This document shows positions 53,050-60,218 of a stretch of 64,000 bases of DNA, piece by piece (the stretch's first letter is position 1; every line of letters starts with the position of its first letter). The position numbers were made by a program, and so were the translations under genes. Source of the DNA: Streptomonospora sp. PA3. Its GTDB lineage: Bacteria > Actinomycetota > Actinomycetes > Streptosporangiales > Streptosporangiaceae. The notes beneath the pieces are model-generated. The model saw nothing but the letters and a program-made list of their open reading frames with translations. It had not been told where the DNA came from and searched no databases. The DNA is taken from NCBI RefSeq assembly GCF_009728995.1, contig NZ_VTZW01000020.1, positions 1-64,000 of the forward strand, written 5' to 3'.

Positions 53050-53457
53050 ATGTCCGTGAAGCTGGTCAATCCCGAGGGCCTGCCCAAGCCCGAGGTCTAC
53101 CGGCAGCTGTCGATCGCCACCGGTTCCAAGCTGGTGTTCCTGGCGGGGCAGGTCGCCCGCGACGCCGATGGGCGGCCGGTCGGCGAGGGGGATCTCGCCG
53201 CCCAGGTCGAGCAGGCCTACCTCAACGTCGCCACCGCCCTGGCCGAGGTCGGCGGCTCCTTCGACGACGTGGCCAAGCTGACCGTCTACGTCGTCGACTG
53301 GAGTCCGGACAAGATGGCCGCGCTGGGCGAGGGGGTGCAGCGGGCGGCGGAGCGGCTGGGCATCGACCCGGTCAAACCGATCACCCTGCTGGGCATCGCG
53401 GCGCTGGGCGAGCCCGACCTCCTGGTCGAGGTCGAGGCCACCGCGGTGCTGGAGTAG
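53050..53457 (+). CDS. Rid-family (YjgF/UK114) protein, non-RidA subgroup
   Basis: A 135-residue chorismate-mutase-like trimer subunit. The family segments LVFLAGQVARDADG, QVEQAYLNVATALAEVGGSFDDVAKLTVYVVD and LLVEVEATAVL are clear. In RidA an arginine in the PARSCVEV strand binds the imine substrate; here the equivalent strand reads KPITLLGIAAL and has no arginine, so enamine deaminase activity is doubtful. GGAGG five bases before ATG 53050 fixes the start. It is 105 bases downstream of the monooxygenase on the same strand and may be cotranscribed. Confidence 0.9.
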   Translation: MSVKLVNPEGLPKPEVYRQLSIATGSKLVFLAGQVARDADGRPVGEGDLAAQVEQAYLNVATALAEVGGSFDDVAKLTVYVVDWSPDKMAALGEGVQRAAERLGIDPVKPITLLGIAALGEPDLLVEVEATAVLE

Positions 53458-53493
53458 CCGCGACGCCGAGCGCCGCCCCCGGGCGCGGCCGCC

Positions 53494-54660
53494 TCACGCC
53501 CGGGAGGGGTGCAGGACCGGGCGGCGGTCGCGGCGCAGCGAGTACAGCGCGATGCCCAGGCCCGCTGCGGTGAGCAATGCGCCCGCGAGGTAGATCGACT
53601 GCGCGCCCAGCCCGCCGTCGATGATCCGCCCGCCCAGCCAGCCCGCGGCGGCCGCGGCGATCTGGAATCCCGACGCGTTGACCGCCACGGCCAGCGTGGG
53701 GGCGGCGGCCGCGGTCGTCATGACGCGCGTCTGCATGCCCGGGATGATCGCGAAGGCCAGGAACCCGAGGGCGAACGTCAGGACCACAGCGGCCACCTGG
53801 AACCCGCCGAGCAGCCAGAACAGCACGAGGACGCCCGCCAGCGCGGCGAGCAGGCCGGCCAGCGAGGGCATCAGGGCCTTGTCGGCGAGCCGGCCGCCGA
53901 GGAGGTTCCCCGCGATCGCGCCGAGGCCGTAGACCAGCAGCAGAGCGGGGACCGCGGCGGCACCGAACCCGCTGACACCGGTCAGCAGGGGCGCGATGTA
54001 GGCGAACACCGTGACGACGCCGACGTTGCCCACGACGGTCAGCGCGATCGCGAGCTGGACGTCGCGGCTCGCGAACACGCGCAGCTCGCTCAGCGGCGAC
54101 CCGCCGGCCACCGCCGGCTGTGCGGGCACCGAGCGCAGCACCAGCAGGAGGGCGACGGCGCTGAAGGCGGCGATCGCCGCGAACGTCGCCCGCCAGCCGA
54201 GGTTCTGGCCGATGAACGTACCGATGGGCGCGCCCAGCACGATGCCCAGGTTCATTCCCAGGGTCAGCTTCGCCACCGTGGAGGCCTGCTTGCCCGCGGG
54301 GGCCGTCGAGACGGCCACGGTGATGGCGACGGCGAAGAACGTGGCCACGACCAGACCCGCCGCGAACCGCGACACCAGCAGGAGGGTGTAGCCGGGCACC
54401 AGCGCCGAGGCGAGGTTCGCGCCGACCGAGACGAGGATGAGGCCGACGATGAGCGGTTTGCGGGCCAGCCGGGCTGTCAGCACGGTGACCACCGGGCCGC
54501 CGACGATCATGCCGAGCGCGTAGGCGCTCATCAGCAGCCCGGCGGCGGGGATCGACACGGAGAGGCCGGCGGCCACATCGGGCAGGATGCCGGCGATCAC
54601 GAACTCGCCCGTGGTGAAGCTGAAGACCACGAGCATGAGGGAGAAGACGGAGAGTCGCAT
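53494..54660 (-). CDS. MFS drug/metabolite exporter (DHA1, AraJ/Cmx-like)
   Basis: A 388-residue 12-helix transporter. Motifs include SFTTGEFVIAGILPDVAAGL, SAYALGMIVGGPVVTVLTARLARKPLI (motif A) and TLGMNLGIVLGAPIGTFIGQ (motif C, typical of antiporters). It is very similar in style to chloramphenicol or arabinose efflux proteins, so drug/proton antiport is likely. It is divergent from a MarR gene, with a perfect operator between them, so it is almost certainly repressed by that MarR. Confidence 0.95.
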   Translation of the reverse strand: MRLSVFSLMLVVFSFTTGEFVIAGILPDVAAGLSVSIPAAGLLMSAYALGMIVGGPVVTVLTARLARKPLIVGLILVSVGANLASALVPGYTLLLVSRFAAGLVVATFFAVAITVAVSTAPAGKQASTVAKLTLGMNLGIVLGAPIGTFIGQNLGWRATFAAIAAFSAVALLLVLRSVPAQPAVAGGSPLSELRVFASRDVQLAIALTVVGNVGVVTVFAYIAPLLTGVSGFGAAAVPALLLVYGLGAIAGNLLGGRLADKALMPSLAGLLAALAGVLVLFWLLGGFQVAAVVLTFALGFLAFAIIPGMQTRVMTTAAAAPTLAVAVNASGFQIAAAAAGWLGGRIIDGGLGAQSIYLAGALLTAAGLGIALYSLRRDRRPVLHPSRA

Positions 54661-54676
54661 GGGCGAGGAACCACCA

Positions 54677-54713
54677 GATAGTTCTAGTTCGAATAATCCG
54701 AACTAGAACTATC
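54677..54713. promoter_or_regulatory. MarR operator between divergent MFS and MarR genes
   Basis: Perfect inverted repeat with 15-base arms: GATAGTTCTAGTTCG (54677-54691) and CGAACTAGAACTATC (54699-54713), spacer 7 bases. It is the most AT-rich stretch in the area and contains two overlapping near-copies of TAGTTCKAR in each arm, suggesting two MarR dimers or one long site. It should cover both promoters. Confidence 0.88.
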
Positions 54714-54745
54714 ATGACTCGAAACGCAGGCGCTAGACTCGGGCC

Positions 54746-55180
54746 ATGGTTAGCCAGCCCGACCTCTCGGCCGACGCCCAGCTCGACCGGGACGTGTGCA
54801 AGCTGGTGCACCGCTTCACCCAGTCGCTCGACGTGCAGGTCCGCCGCGTCGCCGAGGAACTGGGGATCACCGCGAGCCAGGTCGTCGCCCTGCGGGAGCT
54901 GTCCGAGCCGATCACCGCGCGCGAGCTGGCCGCCCGGATGAACTGCGAGGCGTCCAACGCCACGTTCGTCCTCGACCGGCTCGAACAGCACGGCCTGATC
55001 GAGCGCCGCCCCCACCCGGGCGACAGGCGCGCCAAACGGATCGTCCTCACCGGGGACGGCATGCGCCTGCGCGACGACGTGCTCCAGCGGCTCAGCGCGT
55101 ACTCCTCACTGGCCCCGCTCACTCCGGCCGAGCAGGAATCCTTCCGCGACCTGTTGCGGAAGCTCGTGGCGTCGCAGTGA
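54746..55180 (+). CDS. MarR-family transcriptional repressor
   Basis: A 144-residue dimeric winged-helix regulator. The recognition region is ITARELAARMNCEASNATFVLDRLEQHGLIERRPHPGDRRAKRIVLT, with the DxR wing (GDRRAKR) typical of MarR proteins. ATG 54746 starts close to the operator, implying a very short leader. It should repress itself and the MFS exporter and release on a small aromatic or drug-like ligand. Confidence 0.95.
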   Translation: MVSQPDLSADAQLDRDVCKLVHRFTQSLDVQVRRVAEELGITASQVVALRELSEPITARELAARMNCEASNATFVLDRLEQHGLIERRPHPGDRRAKRIVLTGDGMRLRDDVLQRLSAYSSLAPLTPAEQESFRDLLRKLVASQ

Positions 55181-55269
55181 CTCCAGGGAGGCTGCCCGTC
55201 CTGGGAAGGCGCCTCGGTCCAGGTGTCATGACGTTCGGATAGCCCCTGGGAGCTGAGTCGGCCGAGGAC

Positions 55270-55870
55270 GGCCGGGCCCGCGGGGATCGGTTGAAGTGCC
55301 CGGCGGTGGGGGCAGGCGGCGGGGGTGGAGAGGGCGGTGGGTGGTTCGGCCCGCGCGAATCGGTCCCGGTGCCCGCCGGCGGCGGTCGGCGACGAGGCGG
55401 CGAAGGCGGTGGAGGGGCGGGGCCTGCGCGGATCGGTTCCGATGCTCGTCGATGGCGGCCGGTGACGAGGGCAGCAAGGACGGCGAACGGCTCGACCCGC
55501 GCGAATCGGACCCGGTGCCCGCCGGCGGCGGTGGGCGACGAGGGCAGCAAGGACAGCGGGGGCCGGGCTGAGCGATCACCGGTTGCCGGCGGCGAATGGC
55601 TGATCACCCGACGGGGCGGCGAGGGCGGCGCAGGGCTCAGCCCGCACGGATCGGTCCCGGTGCCCGCCGGTTGAGCATGCAACGAGGGCGGCGAGGACAG
55701 CGCGGGACTCGGGTCGGCGATCAGCGGTTGCCGCCCTCGGATGGCCGGTCACCCGACGAGGCGGCGACGGCCGCGGTGGACTCGGGCGGCATGGATCGGT
55801 CCGGGTGGGGGCCGGTGGCGGTGAGCGACGGAGGCGGCGCGTCTGGGTGGCGTTCCGGTGCGCCCCACCC
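55270..55870 (+). repeat. Tandem ~72-73 bp minisatellite, array 1 (plus orientation)
   Basis: A degenerate GC-rich unit repeats with a 72-73-base period. Landmark GGATCGGT-type cores with GGTGCCCGCCGG occur near 55280, 55353, 55426, 55499, 55644 and 55789 (the last two intervals are two periods each). Every second unit tends to carry an alternative block GGCTGATCACCCGACGGGGC. The period is a multiple of three in places, so long Gly/Arg-rich frames are created, but base insertions break them. No gene is believable here. Confidence 0.8.
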
Positions 55871-55925
55871 ACCCTGCGCGCCCAACCCGAAACCCGGAAC
55901 GCCCGAATTAATCTAACTCTCCATC

Positions 55926-55986
55926 GGCGATCTTGTACCTGTGGTCGTTGTGAGCGTTAACAAGTGACCACGGGTACAAGATCGCC
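55926..55986. repeat. Hairpin repeat P2 (loop contains TTGTGAGCG)
   Basis: 21-base arms (55926-55946 and 55966-55986) pair with a single G-T difference around the 19-base loop GTTGTGAGCGTTAACAAGT. It shares the outer arm (GATCTTGTACC), the TTGTGAGCG element and the CAAG-GAC segment with P1 at 5054-5120. The loop resembles half of a LacI-type operator, possibly by chance. It lies close to array 1 in the gene-free region. Confidence 0.8.
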
Positions 55987-56072
55987 GCCACTGGGAGCGC
56001 CGACCGCGAAGGTCTGCCTCCGATGTCCCGGTTCGTCCGCCGGGTCGGCTGCCGGACCGCCCCCCGGTTGCA

Positions 56073-56130
56073 TCGAGGGTGTCGGTGGGGCCACACTCGG
56101 CGCCGAGTGTGGCCCCACCGACACCCTCGA
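56073..56130. repeat. Perfect 58-bp palindrome without spacer
   Basis: Bases 56073-56101 are exactly complementary to 56102-56130 (left half begins TCGAGGGTGTCGGTGGGGCC and ends ACACTCGGC; the centre is GGC-GCC). No mismatch and no loop. Such long perfect palindromes can extrude as cruciforms and are normally unstable in bacteria. It lies between hairpin P2 and palindromic repeat copy E. Confidence 0.95.
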
Positions 56131-56550
56131 CGCGGAAGCCGGGCACGGAACCCCGACATTCGGCGCCTTCGGGGCGGCGATGGGGTGACGAGAAGCGCCG
56201 CGCGATCGCCCGGGCGGGGTCCGGCCGCGCGGAGGGCCGCCCGCGGCGTCGAATCCTCCCGCGATGTCCGGTATGCGGGGGCGCCGGGACGGCCCGCACG
56301 GCCCGGATCGGCGATGATCATGGCGTTTGGACCGGGGATCCGCACCCGAAGCGATCCAAACGCGCACCGCGTGGCACACCGGCCACTCCCACCCCCCGCC
56401 GCATCCGGGCATTCCGGGCAAACCACCCCGGTTTCCTTCCGCATCACGGAAGAACCGGCGCTCCGGTGCGCCGCACATGCCCACCGCGCACCATCGGCGG
56501 GCATCGTCGACCCAACGCGAGGCGAAATGCCCGAAACATCCCGCCCGAGC

Positions 56551-56778
56551 CGTGTCTAAGAACGGCGGACGCCGCTTTGCAGGAACCCACCGGGCACCAC
56601 CCGGGGCGGCCACCACCGGGGCTGCGGCAATGGGTGCGCCTCGCGAAGCGCGGTCACAGCTTGCCGCCGAGCGCACGCAGCCCGTCCCAGGTGGAGCCGT
56701 ACCACCGGTGGCGGGCCCCCGAGGCAAAGGTGCACCGCCGCTCGGCGGCAAGCTGGCGCACAGCGCTTCGCGCATCAC
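56551..56778 (+). repeat. Long-palindrome repeat, copy E (right outer arm missing)
   Basis: Same orientation as copy A. The left tip GTCTAAGAACGGCGG, left shoulder with CAGGAACCCACCGGGCACCACC, left outer arm GGCTGCGGCAATGGG (56620-56634), both inner arms and centre CCACCGGTGG are present. The right outer arm CCCATTGCCGCAGCC and shoulder are lost; instead it ends in a short dyad (TCGCGAAGCGC and GCGCTTCGCG) and runs into array 2. Confidence 0.85.
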
Positions 56779-56789
56779 GGCCCGCCACC

Positions 56790-57645
56790 CACCTTCGGCA
56801 ACCGGCGACCGCCCGGCCCAACCCCCCCCACCGGCCGTCGCCGCCTCGTCGCGTGCGCAACCACCGCGCTCCCGAACCGGTGATCGCCGAGCCGAACCCC
56901 CGGCGGCCCTCGCCGCCCCGTCGCCTGCCGCACCGGCGAGCACCCGAACCGGTGGGCGCAGGCCCAACCCCGCGCCGCCCTCGCCGCCCTCGTCACTTGC
57001 CGCACCGGCGAGCACCCGAACCGGTGGGCGCAGGCCCAACCCCGCGCCGCCCTCGCCGCCCTCGTCACACGCCCAACCGGCGGGCACCGGGACCGATCCG
57101 CGCAGGCTGCACCCCCCGCCGCCCTCGCCGCCCCGTCGCCTGCCGCCACCGACGGGCACCGGAACCGATGGGCACGGGCTCCACCCGTGCCGCCCTCGCC
57201 GCCCCGCCGGGTGATCAGCCATCCGCTGCCGGCAACCGATGACCGCCCAGCCCCGCCCCCCGCCGACCTCGCCGCCCCGTCGCACGCCCAACCGGCGGGC
57301 ACCGGGACCGATCCGCGCAGGCCCAGCCCCGCACCGCCCTCGCCGCCTCGTCGCTCGCCCAACCGGCGGGCACCCGCACCGATGGGCACGGGCTCCACCC
57401 CGTGCCGCCCTCGCCGCCCCGCCGGGGGATCAGCCGTCCGCCGCCGGCAACCGGTGATCGCTCGGCCCAGCCGTCGTCGGCCGTCGCTGCCCCTCGCCGC
57501 CCGCCCAACCGGCGGGCACCCGAACCGATCCGCGCGGGCCCAACCACCTACCGCCCTCGCCGCCCCCGTCACACGCCCAACCCGCGAGCACCCGCACCGA
57601 TGGGCACGACTGAACCACCCCCTCCCACCGCCCGCCCGGCCAGGC
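56790..57645 (-). repeat. Tandem ~72-73 bp minisatellite, array 2 (minus orientation)
   Basis: The same unit as array 1 but inverted, at least eleven copies. Landmarks (CCGGCGGGCACC or CCGGCGAGCACC) fall near 56932, 57005, 57077, 57149, 57292, 57363, 57509 and 57580, a 71-73-base spacing with gaps of two periods. Two adjacent units at 56932 and 57005 are almost identical over a full period, showing recent duplication. The alternative block with GATCAGCC recurs near 57210 and 57425. Confidence 0.85.
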
Positions 57646-57699
57646 GCCGCGCCTGCGGGCACCCGGAGCACAGGCCCGGCAGCGGCTCGCAGCGCGGAC

Positions 57700-58389
57700 T
57701 CAGGACTCGGCGGCGGCCAGCATCCGCACCAGCCGGCGGCGGGCGGAGTCGACGTGCTCCTCGGCGGCCTCGGCCAGCCGGGGGGTGTCGCCGGCGCGCA
57801 GCAGGGCCAGCAGCTCCCGGTGCTCCTCGACCAGGATCGACCGGTAGTCGGCGTCGTCGCGGGCCACGCGCGTCAGCTGGAACAGGTACACCTGCGAGCG
57901 CACCGCGTGCCAGGCGTCCAGCAGGCGCCGGTTGCCCGCGGCCGCGTAGATCCGGTCGTGGAACGCGATGTCCAGGGCGAGCAGGTCGGACCCTGCGGCG
58001 CCGGCCCGGAGTGCGCTGTCCATTTCGGAGACCAGGTCCTCCAGTGCGGCCAGCGCCTCGCCGTCGACCCGCCGGCCCGCGCTCGTCGCCGCGAGGCGCT
58101 CCAGGGCGGCGCGCACGGCATAGACCTCGTCGACGTCGGCGACCGAGAGGTCGATCACCCGCGTGCCCCGGTGCCAGGCGCTGCGGACCAGGCCCTCCTG
58201 CTCCAGCTGCGCCAGGGCCTCGCGGACCGATCCGCGGCTGACCTCCAGGCCGGCGGCCAGCTCCACCTCCCGCAGCACCGCGCCGGGCGGGAAGACACCG
58301 CCGAAGATCGCGTCGCGAATCCGATCGGCGGCCTCCTGGCCCAGCCCTCGGCGCTCCGCTTTGCGCAGTGCGTTGCCGAATGCGGTCAT
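57700..58389 (-). CDS. GntR-family (FCD domain) transcriptional regulator
   Basis: A 229-residue regulator. The N-terminal winged helix is DRIRDAIFGGVFPPGAVLREVELAAGLEVSRGSVREALAQLEQEGLV. The all-helical FCD ligand domain (about 90-215) has VYAVRAALERLAA, LDIAFHDRIYAAAGNRRLLDAW and EEHRELLALLRAGD, with D/H/H-type metal-ligand positions. FCD regulators sense small organic acids. It diverges from an SDR gene that may be its target. ATG 58389 is clear. Confidence 0.93.
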   Translation of the reverse strand: MTAFGNALRKAERRGLGQEAADRIRDAIFGGVFPPGAVLREVELAAGLEVSRGSVREALAQLEQEGLVRSAWHRGTRVIDLSVADVDEVYAVRAALERLAATSAGRRVDGEALAALEDLVSEMDSALRAGAAGSDLLALDIAFHDRIYAAAGNRRLLDAWHAVRSQVYLFQLTRVARDDADYRSILVEEHRELLALLRAGDTPRLAEAAEEHVDSARRRLVRMLAAAES

Positions 58390-58395
58390 GTGCGG

Positions 58396-58407
58396 AATGT
58401 TGACATT
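58396..58407. promoter_or_regulatory. Candidate GntR/FCD operator
   Basis: A short dyad AATGT-TG-ACATT lies 7 bases upstream of the regulator start, followed by GGACATC. It lies in the 150-base divergent gap and is the most AT-rich part. It differs from the classical TGGTNNNACCA-like FadR site, so the call rests on position and symmetry alone. Confidence 0.35.
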
Positions 58408-58539
58408 CGGACATCAGGCGGTCAACGATGGTCGCCGCATGCACTGCGAGCACGGTCTCCGCGGGGGTTCCGTGAAGGAAGGACGGCAGCCGGTGAACAG
58501 GACGCCACCCACCGCCCTCGGCCATCGGATCAGGGCCGC

Positions 58540-59298
58540 GTGAGCGGCGGGGGAGGCCGCGGCGTCCTGGTCACGGGGGCCTCGGGCGGTATCGGGCGGG
58601 CGATCGCGCAGCGCTTCGCCGCCGACGGCGATCGGGTGGCCGTGCACTACGCGTCGCGCAAGGAGGAGGGCGAGGCCACCCTGGCGTCCCTGGAGGGCAC
58701 CGGGCACGTGCTCGTCCGCGGCGACATCGCCGAGCCCGAGACCGCGCAAGCCGTCGCCGCGGCGGCCGTCGAGGGGCTCGACGGCCTGGACGTCCTGGTC
58801 AACAACGCCGCCGCGGTCATCCCGCACCCGCTGCCGGAGACCTCCTTCGCCGACTGGCAGGCCGCCTGGCAGCGGATCATCGGCGTGAACGTGGTCGGCG
58901 CCGCGAATCTGAGCTACTGCGCGGCGCGGCACATGATCGAGCGCGGCGCAGCGGGGCGGATCGTCAACGTGGGCTCGCGGGGCGCCTACCGCGGCGAACC
59001 CGGCATGCCCGCCTACGGCGCGAGCAAGGCGGCCCTGCACTCCCTGGGCCAGTCCTTGGCGGTGTCGCTGGGGCCTTACGGCATCGGCGTGGCGTCGGTC
59101 GCGCCGGGCTTCACCGCCACCGAGCGCGTCGAGGCGCGCCTCGCCGAGGAGGGGCCCGCGATCCACGCGCAGAGCCCGTTCGGCAGGGTGGCCGAACCCG
59201 CCGAGATCGCCGACGCGGTCGCCTATCTGGCGTCGCCGGAGGCGGTATGGACCTCGGGCGCGGTCCTGGACGTCAACGGCGCCTCACACCTGCGATAG
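58540..59298 (+). CDS. Short-chain dehydrogenase/reductase (SDR)
   Basis: A 252-residue classical SDR. Cofactor loop TGASGGIG is at residues 12-19, NNA at 88-90, and the catalytic Ser146-Tyr159-Lys163 set is in VNVGSRGAY...PAYGASKAA. The C-terminus (PAEIADAVAYLASPEAVWTSGAVLDVNGASHLR) is typical of 3-oxoacyl-ACP reductase-like members. Basic residue pattern after the first strand (YASRKEEGE) suggests NADP(H). The GTG at 58540 is the first start before the fold. Likely regulated by the divergent FCD protein. Confidence 0.93.
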   Translation: MSGGGGRGVLVTGASGGIGRAIAQRFAADGDRVAVHYASRKEEGEATLASLEGTGHVLVRGDIAEPETAQAVAAAAVEGLDGLDVLVNNAAAVIPHPLPETSFADWQAAWQRIIGVNVVGAANLSYCAARHMIERGAAGRIVNVGSRGAYRGEPGMPAYGASKAALHSLGQSLAVSLGPYGIGVASVAPGFTATERVEARLAEEGPAIHAQSPFGRVAEPAEIADAVAYLASPEAVWTSGAVLDVNGASHLR

Positions 59299-59807
59299 CG
59301 GATACCGAAGCGGCCGAGCCCGCGACTGGACGAAAAGGAGCGGTTGCGACATGGCGGGGGACGGCGATCGGCGGCCGGGACCGGAACAGGGCATCCGCGC
59401 GATCGCGCGCCCGGGTTTTCCCGAACCGATTTATACCGCTTCACCTGCTCATTCGCGGCATCCGGCGGTTTTCGCCGCAGAACGGCGGACCGAATCGGCT
59501 ATACCGGCGCGTATCCGGGTAGCCCCTTCGCACGACCCGAACCCGCACGCGGGCCGCCGCGATCCGCACCGCCGGCGGCGCCCGCTCCCGTCCCCGATGC
59601 CGCGCCGACCCGCCCGCCACCCCGAAGAGATCTCAGGCGCCCGGCCCGCACCGGCCTGAGCGCCCGCACAACCACCCCCGAACGCGCCGGGGACCGGCCT
59701 CGTCCCGTCCGCGAGACCGTTCCCCGGCGCCCCTTTCCGTCCGGCCGGGCATCCGGAGACCAGGCACGATGTCCCGCTCTCCGATGGCGGAAGCGCGGCG
59801 GTGCCTG
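59299..59807 (+). other. Gene-free stretch with one doubtful 102-residue frame
   Basis: Mostly non-coding. A frame from ATG 59351 to 59659 has AAAAGGAG ten bases ahead and follows the SDR closely, but the peptide is Arg/Pro-rich, has no recognisable domain and its codon use worsens after residue 50, so I do not call it a gene. The 59415-59520 part is AT-richer (GATTTATACCGCTT) and could be remnant DNA of an older element. Confidence 0.35.
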
Positions 59808-60117
59808 TCAGGCGGTGAGCGGGGTGATGGCGTAGATCTCGGCCTGGTGGCGGTCCTTGTCCACCTCGATGTCGTAGTCGGCCTGGACGTTGAGCCGGTA
59901 CCGCTCGCTCAAACCGAGCGCCTTGGACGGCCGCAGGGCGGTCTCCGGCGTGATCCGGCGTGATCCGGCGCCGGCCGTGCACGATCTCGTTGATCCGGCG
60001 AGGCGGTAATCCGATCGCCTGAGCCGGTCGGTACCGGGAGACGCCCATGGGTTCGAGGAAGTCCGGCAGAAGGATCTCTCCGGGAGTGATCGGCTCATGT
60101 GCCTTGTCGACCGTCAT
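59808..60117 (-). pseudogene. higA: HigA-type antitoxin, frameshifted by a 10-bp duplication
   Basis: Read from ATG 60117 the frame gives a typical HigA start ([36 protein letters not shown]), then loses homology. Moving by one base after HGRRRIT restores the family C-terminus ([31 protein letters not shown]) ending at 59808. The break coincides exactly with a tandem duplication of TGATCCGGCG (59951-59960 and 59961-59970). Removing one copy gives an uninterrupted ~99-residue XRE antitoxin. An AAGGAGG site is three bases from the ATG. Confidence 0.85.
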
Positions 60118-60126
60118 GCGCCTCCT

Positions 60127-60180
60127 TCAGTGGTGGTCGATCAGCTCGACGTCTTCAGGGCCTGGGCCGCTCCCGAAGCC
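60127..60180 (-). pseudogene. C-terminal remnant of a HigB-type toxin
   Basis: Directly upstream of the antitoxin start, the minus strand encodes GPEDVELIDHH followed by a stop, 9 bases before the HigA ATG. HigB toxins characteristically end in DVEL/IVDYH and are encoded just before HigA, so this is the last ~11-17 codons of higB. Sequence further upstream (towards 60215) is not HigB-like, and the Pnkp gene ends at 60219. Confidence 0.7.
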
Positions 60181-60218
60181 GGACGGGCCTGAGATCGGCA
60201 GCCCCGGACCCGCCTCGC

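Noticed and set aside
55957-57291. 444-residue minus-strand reading frame with 24-residue repeats
   Set aside because: It crosses two different palindromic elements and the minisatellite, has no ribosome site or domain, and units of 73 bp break the frame; it is a by-product of a 72-bp period.
55270-57645. CRISPR-like array
   Set aside because: The ~72-bp units are contiguous and degenerate, with no constant repeat plus unique spacers, and no cas genes are present.
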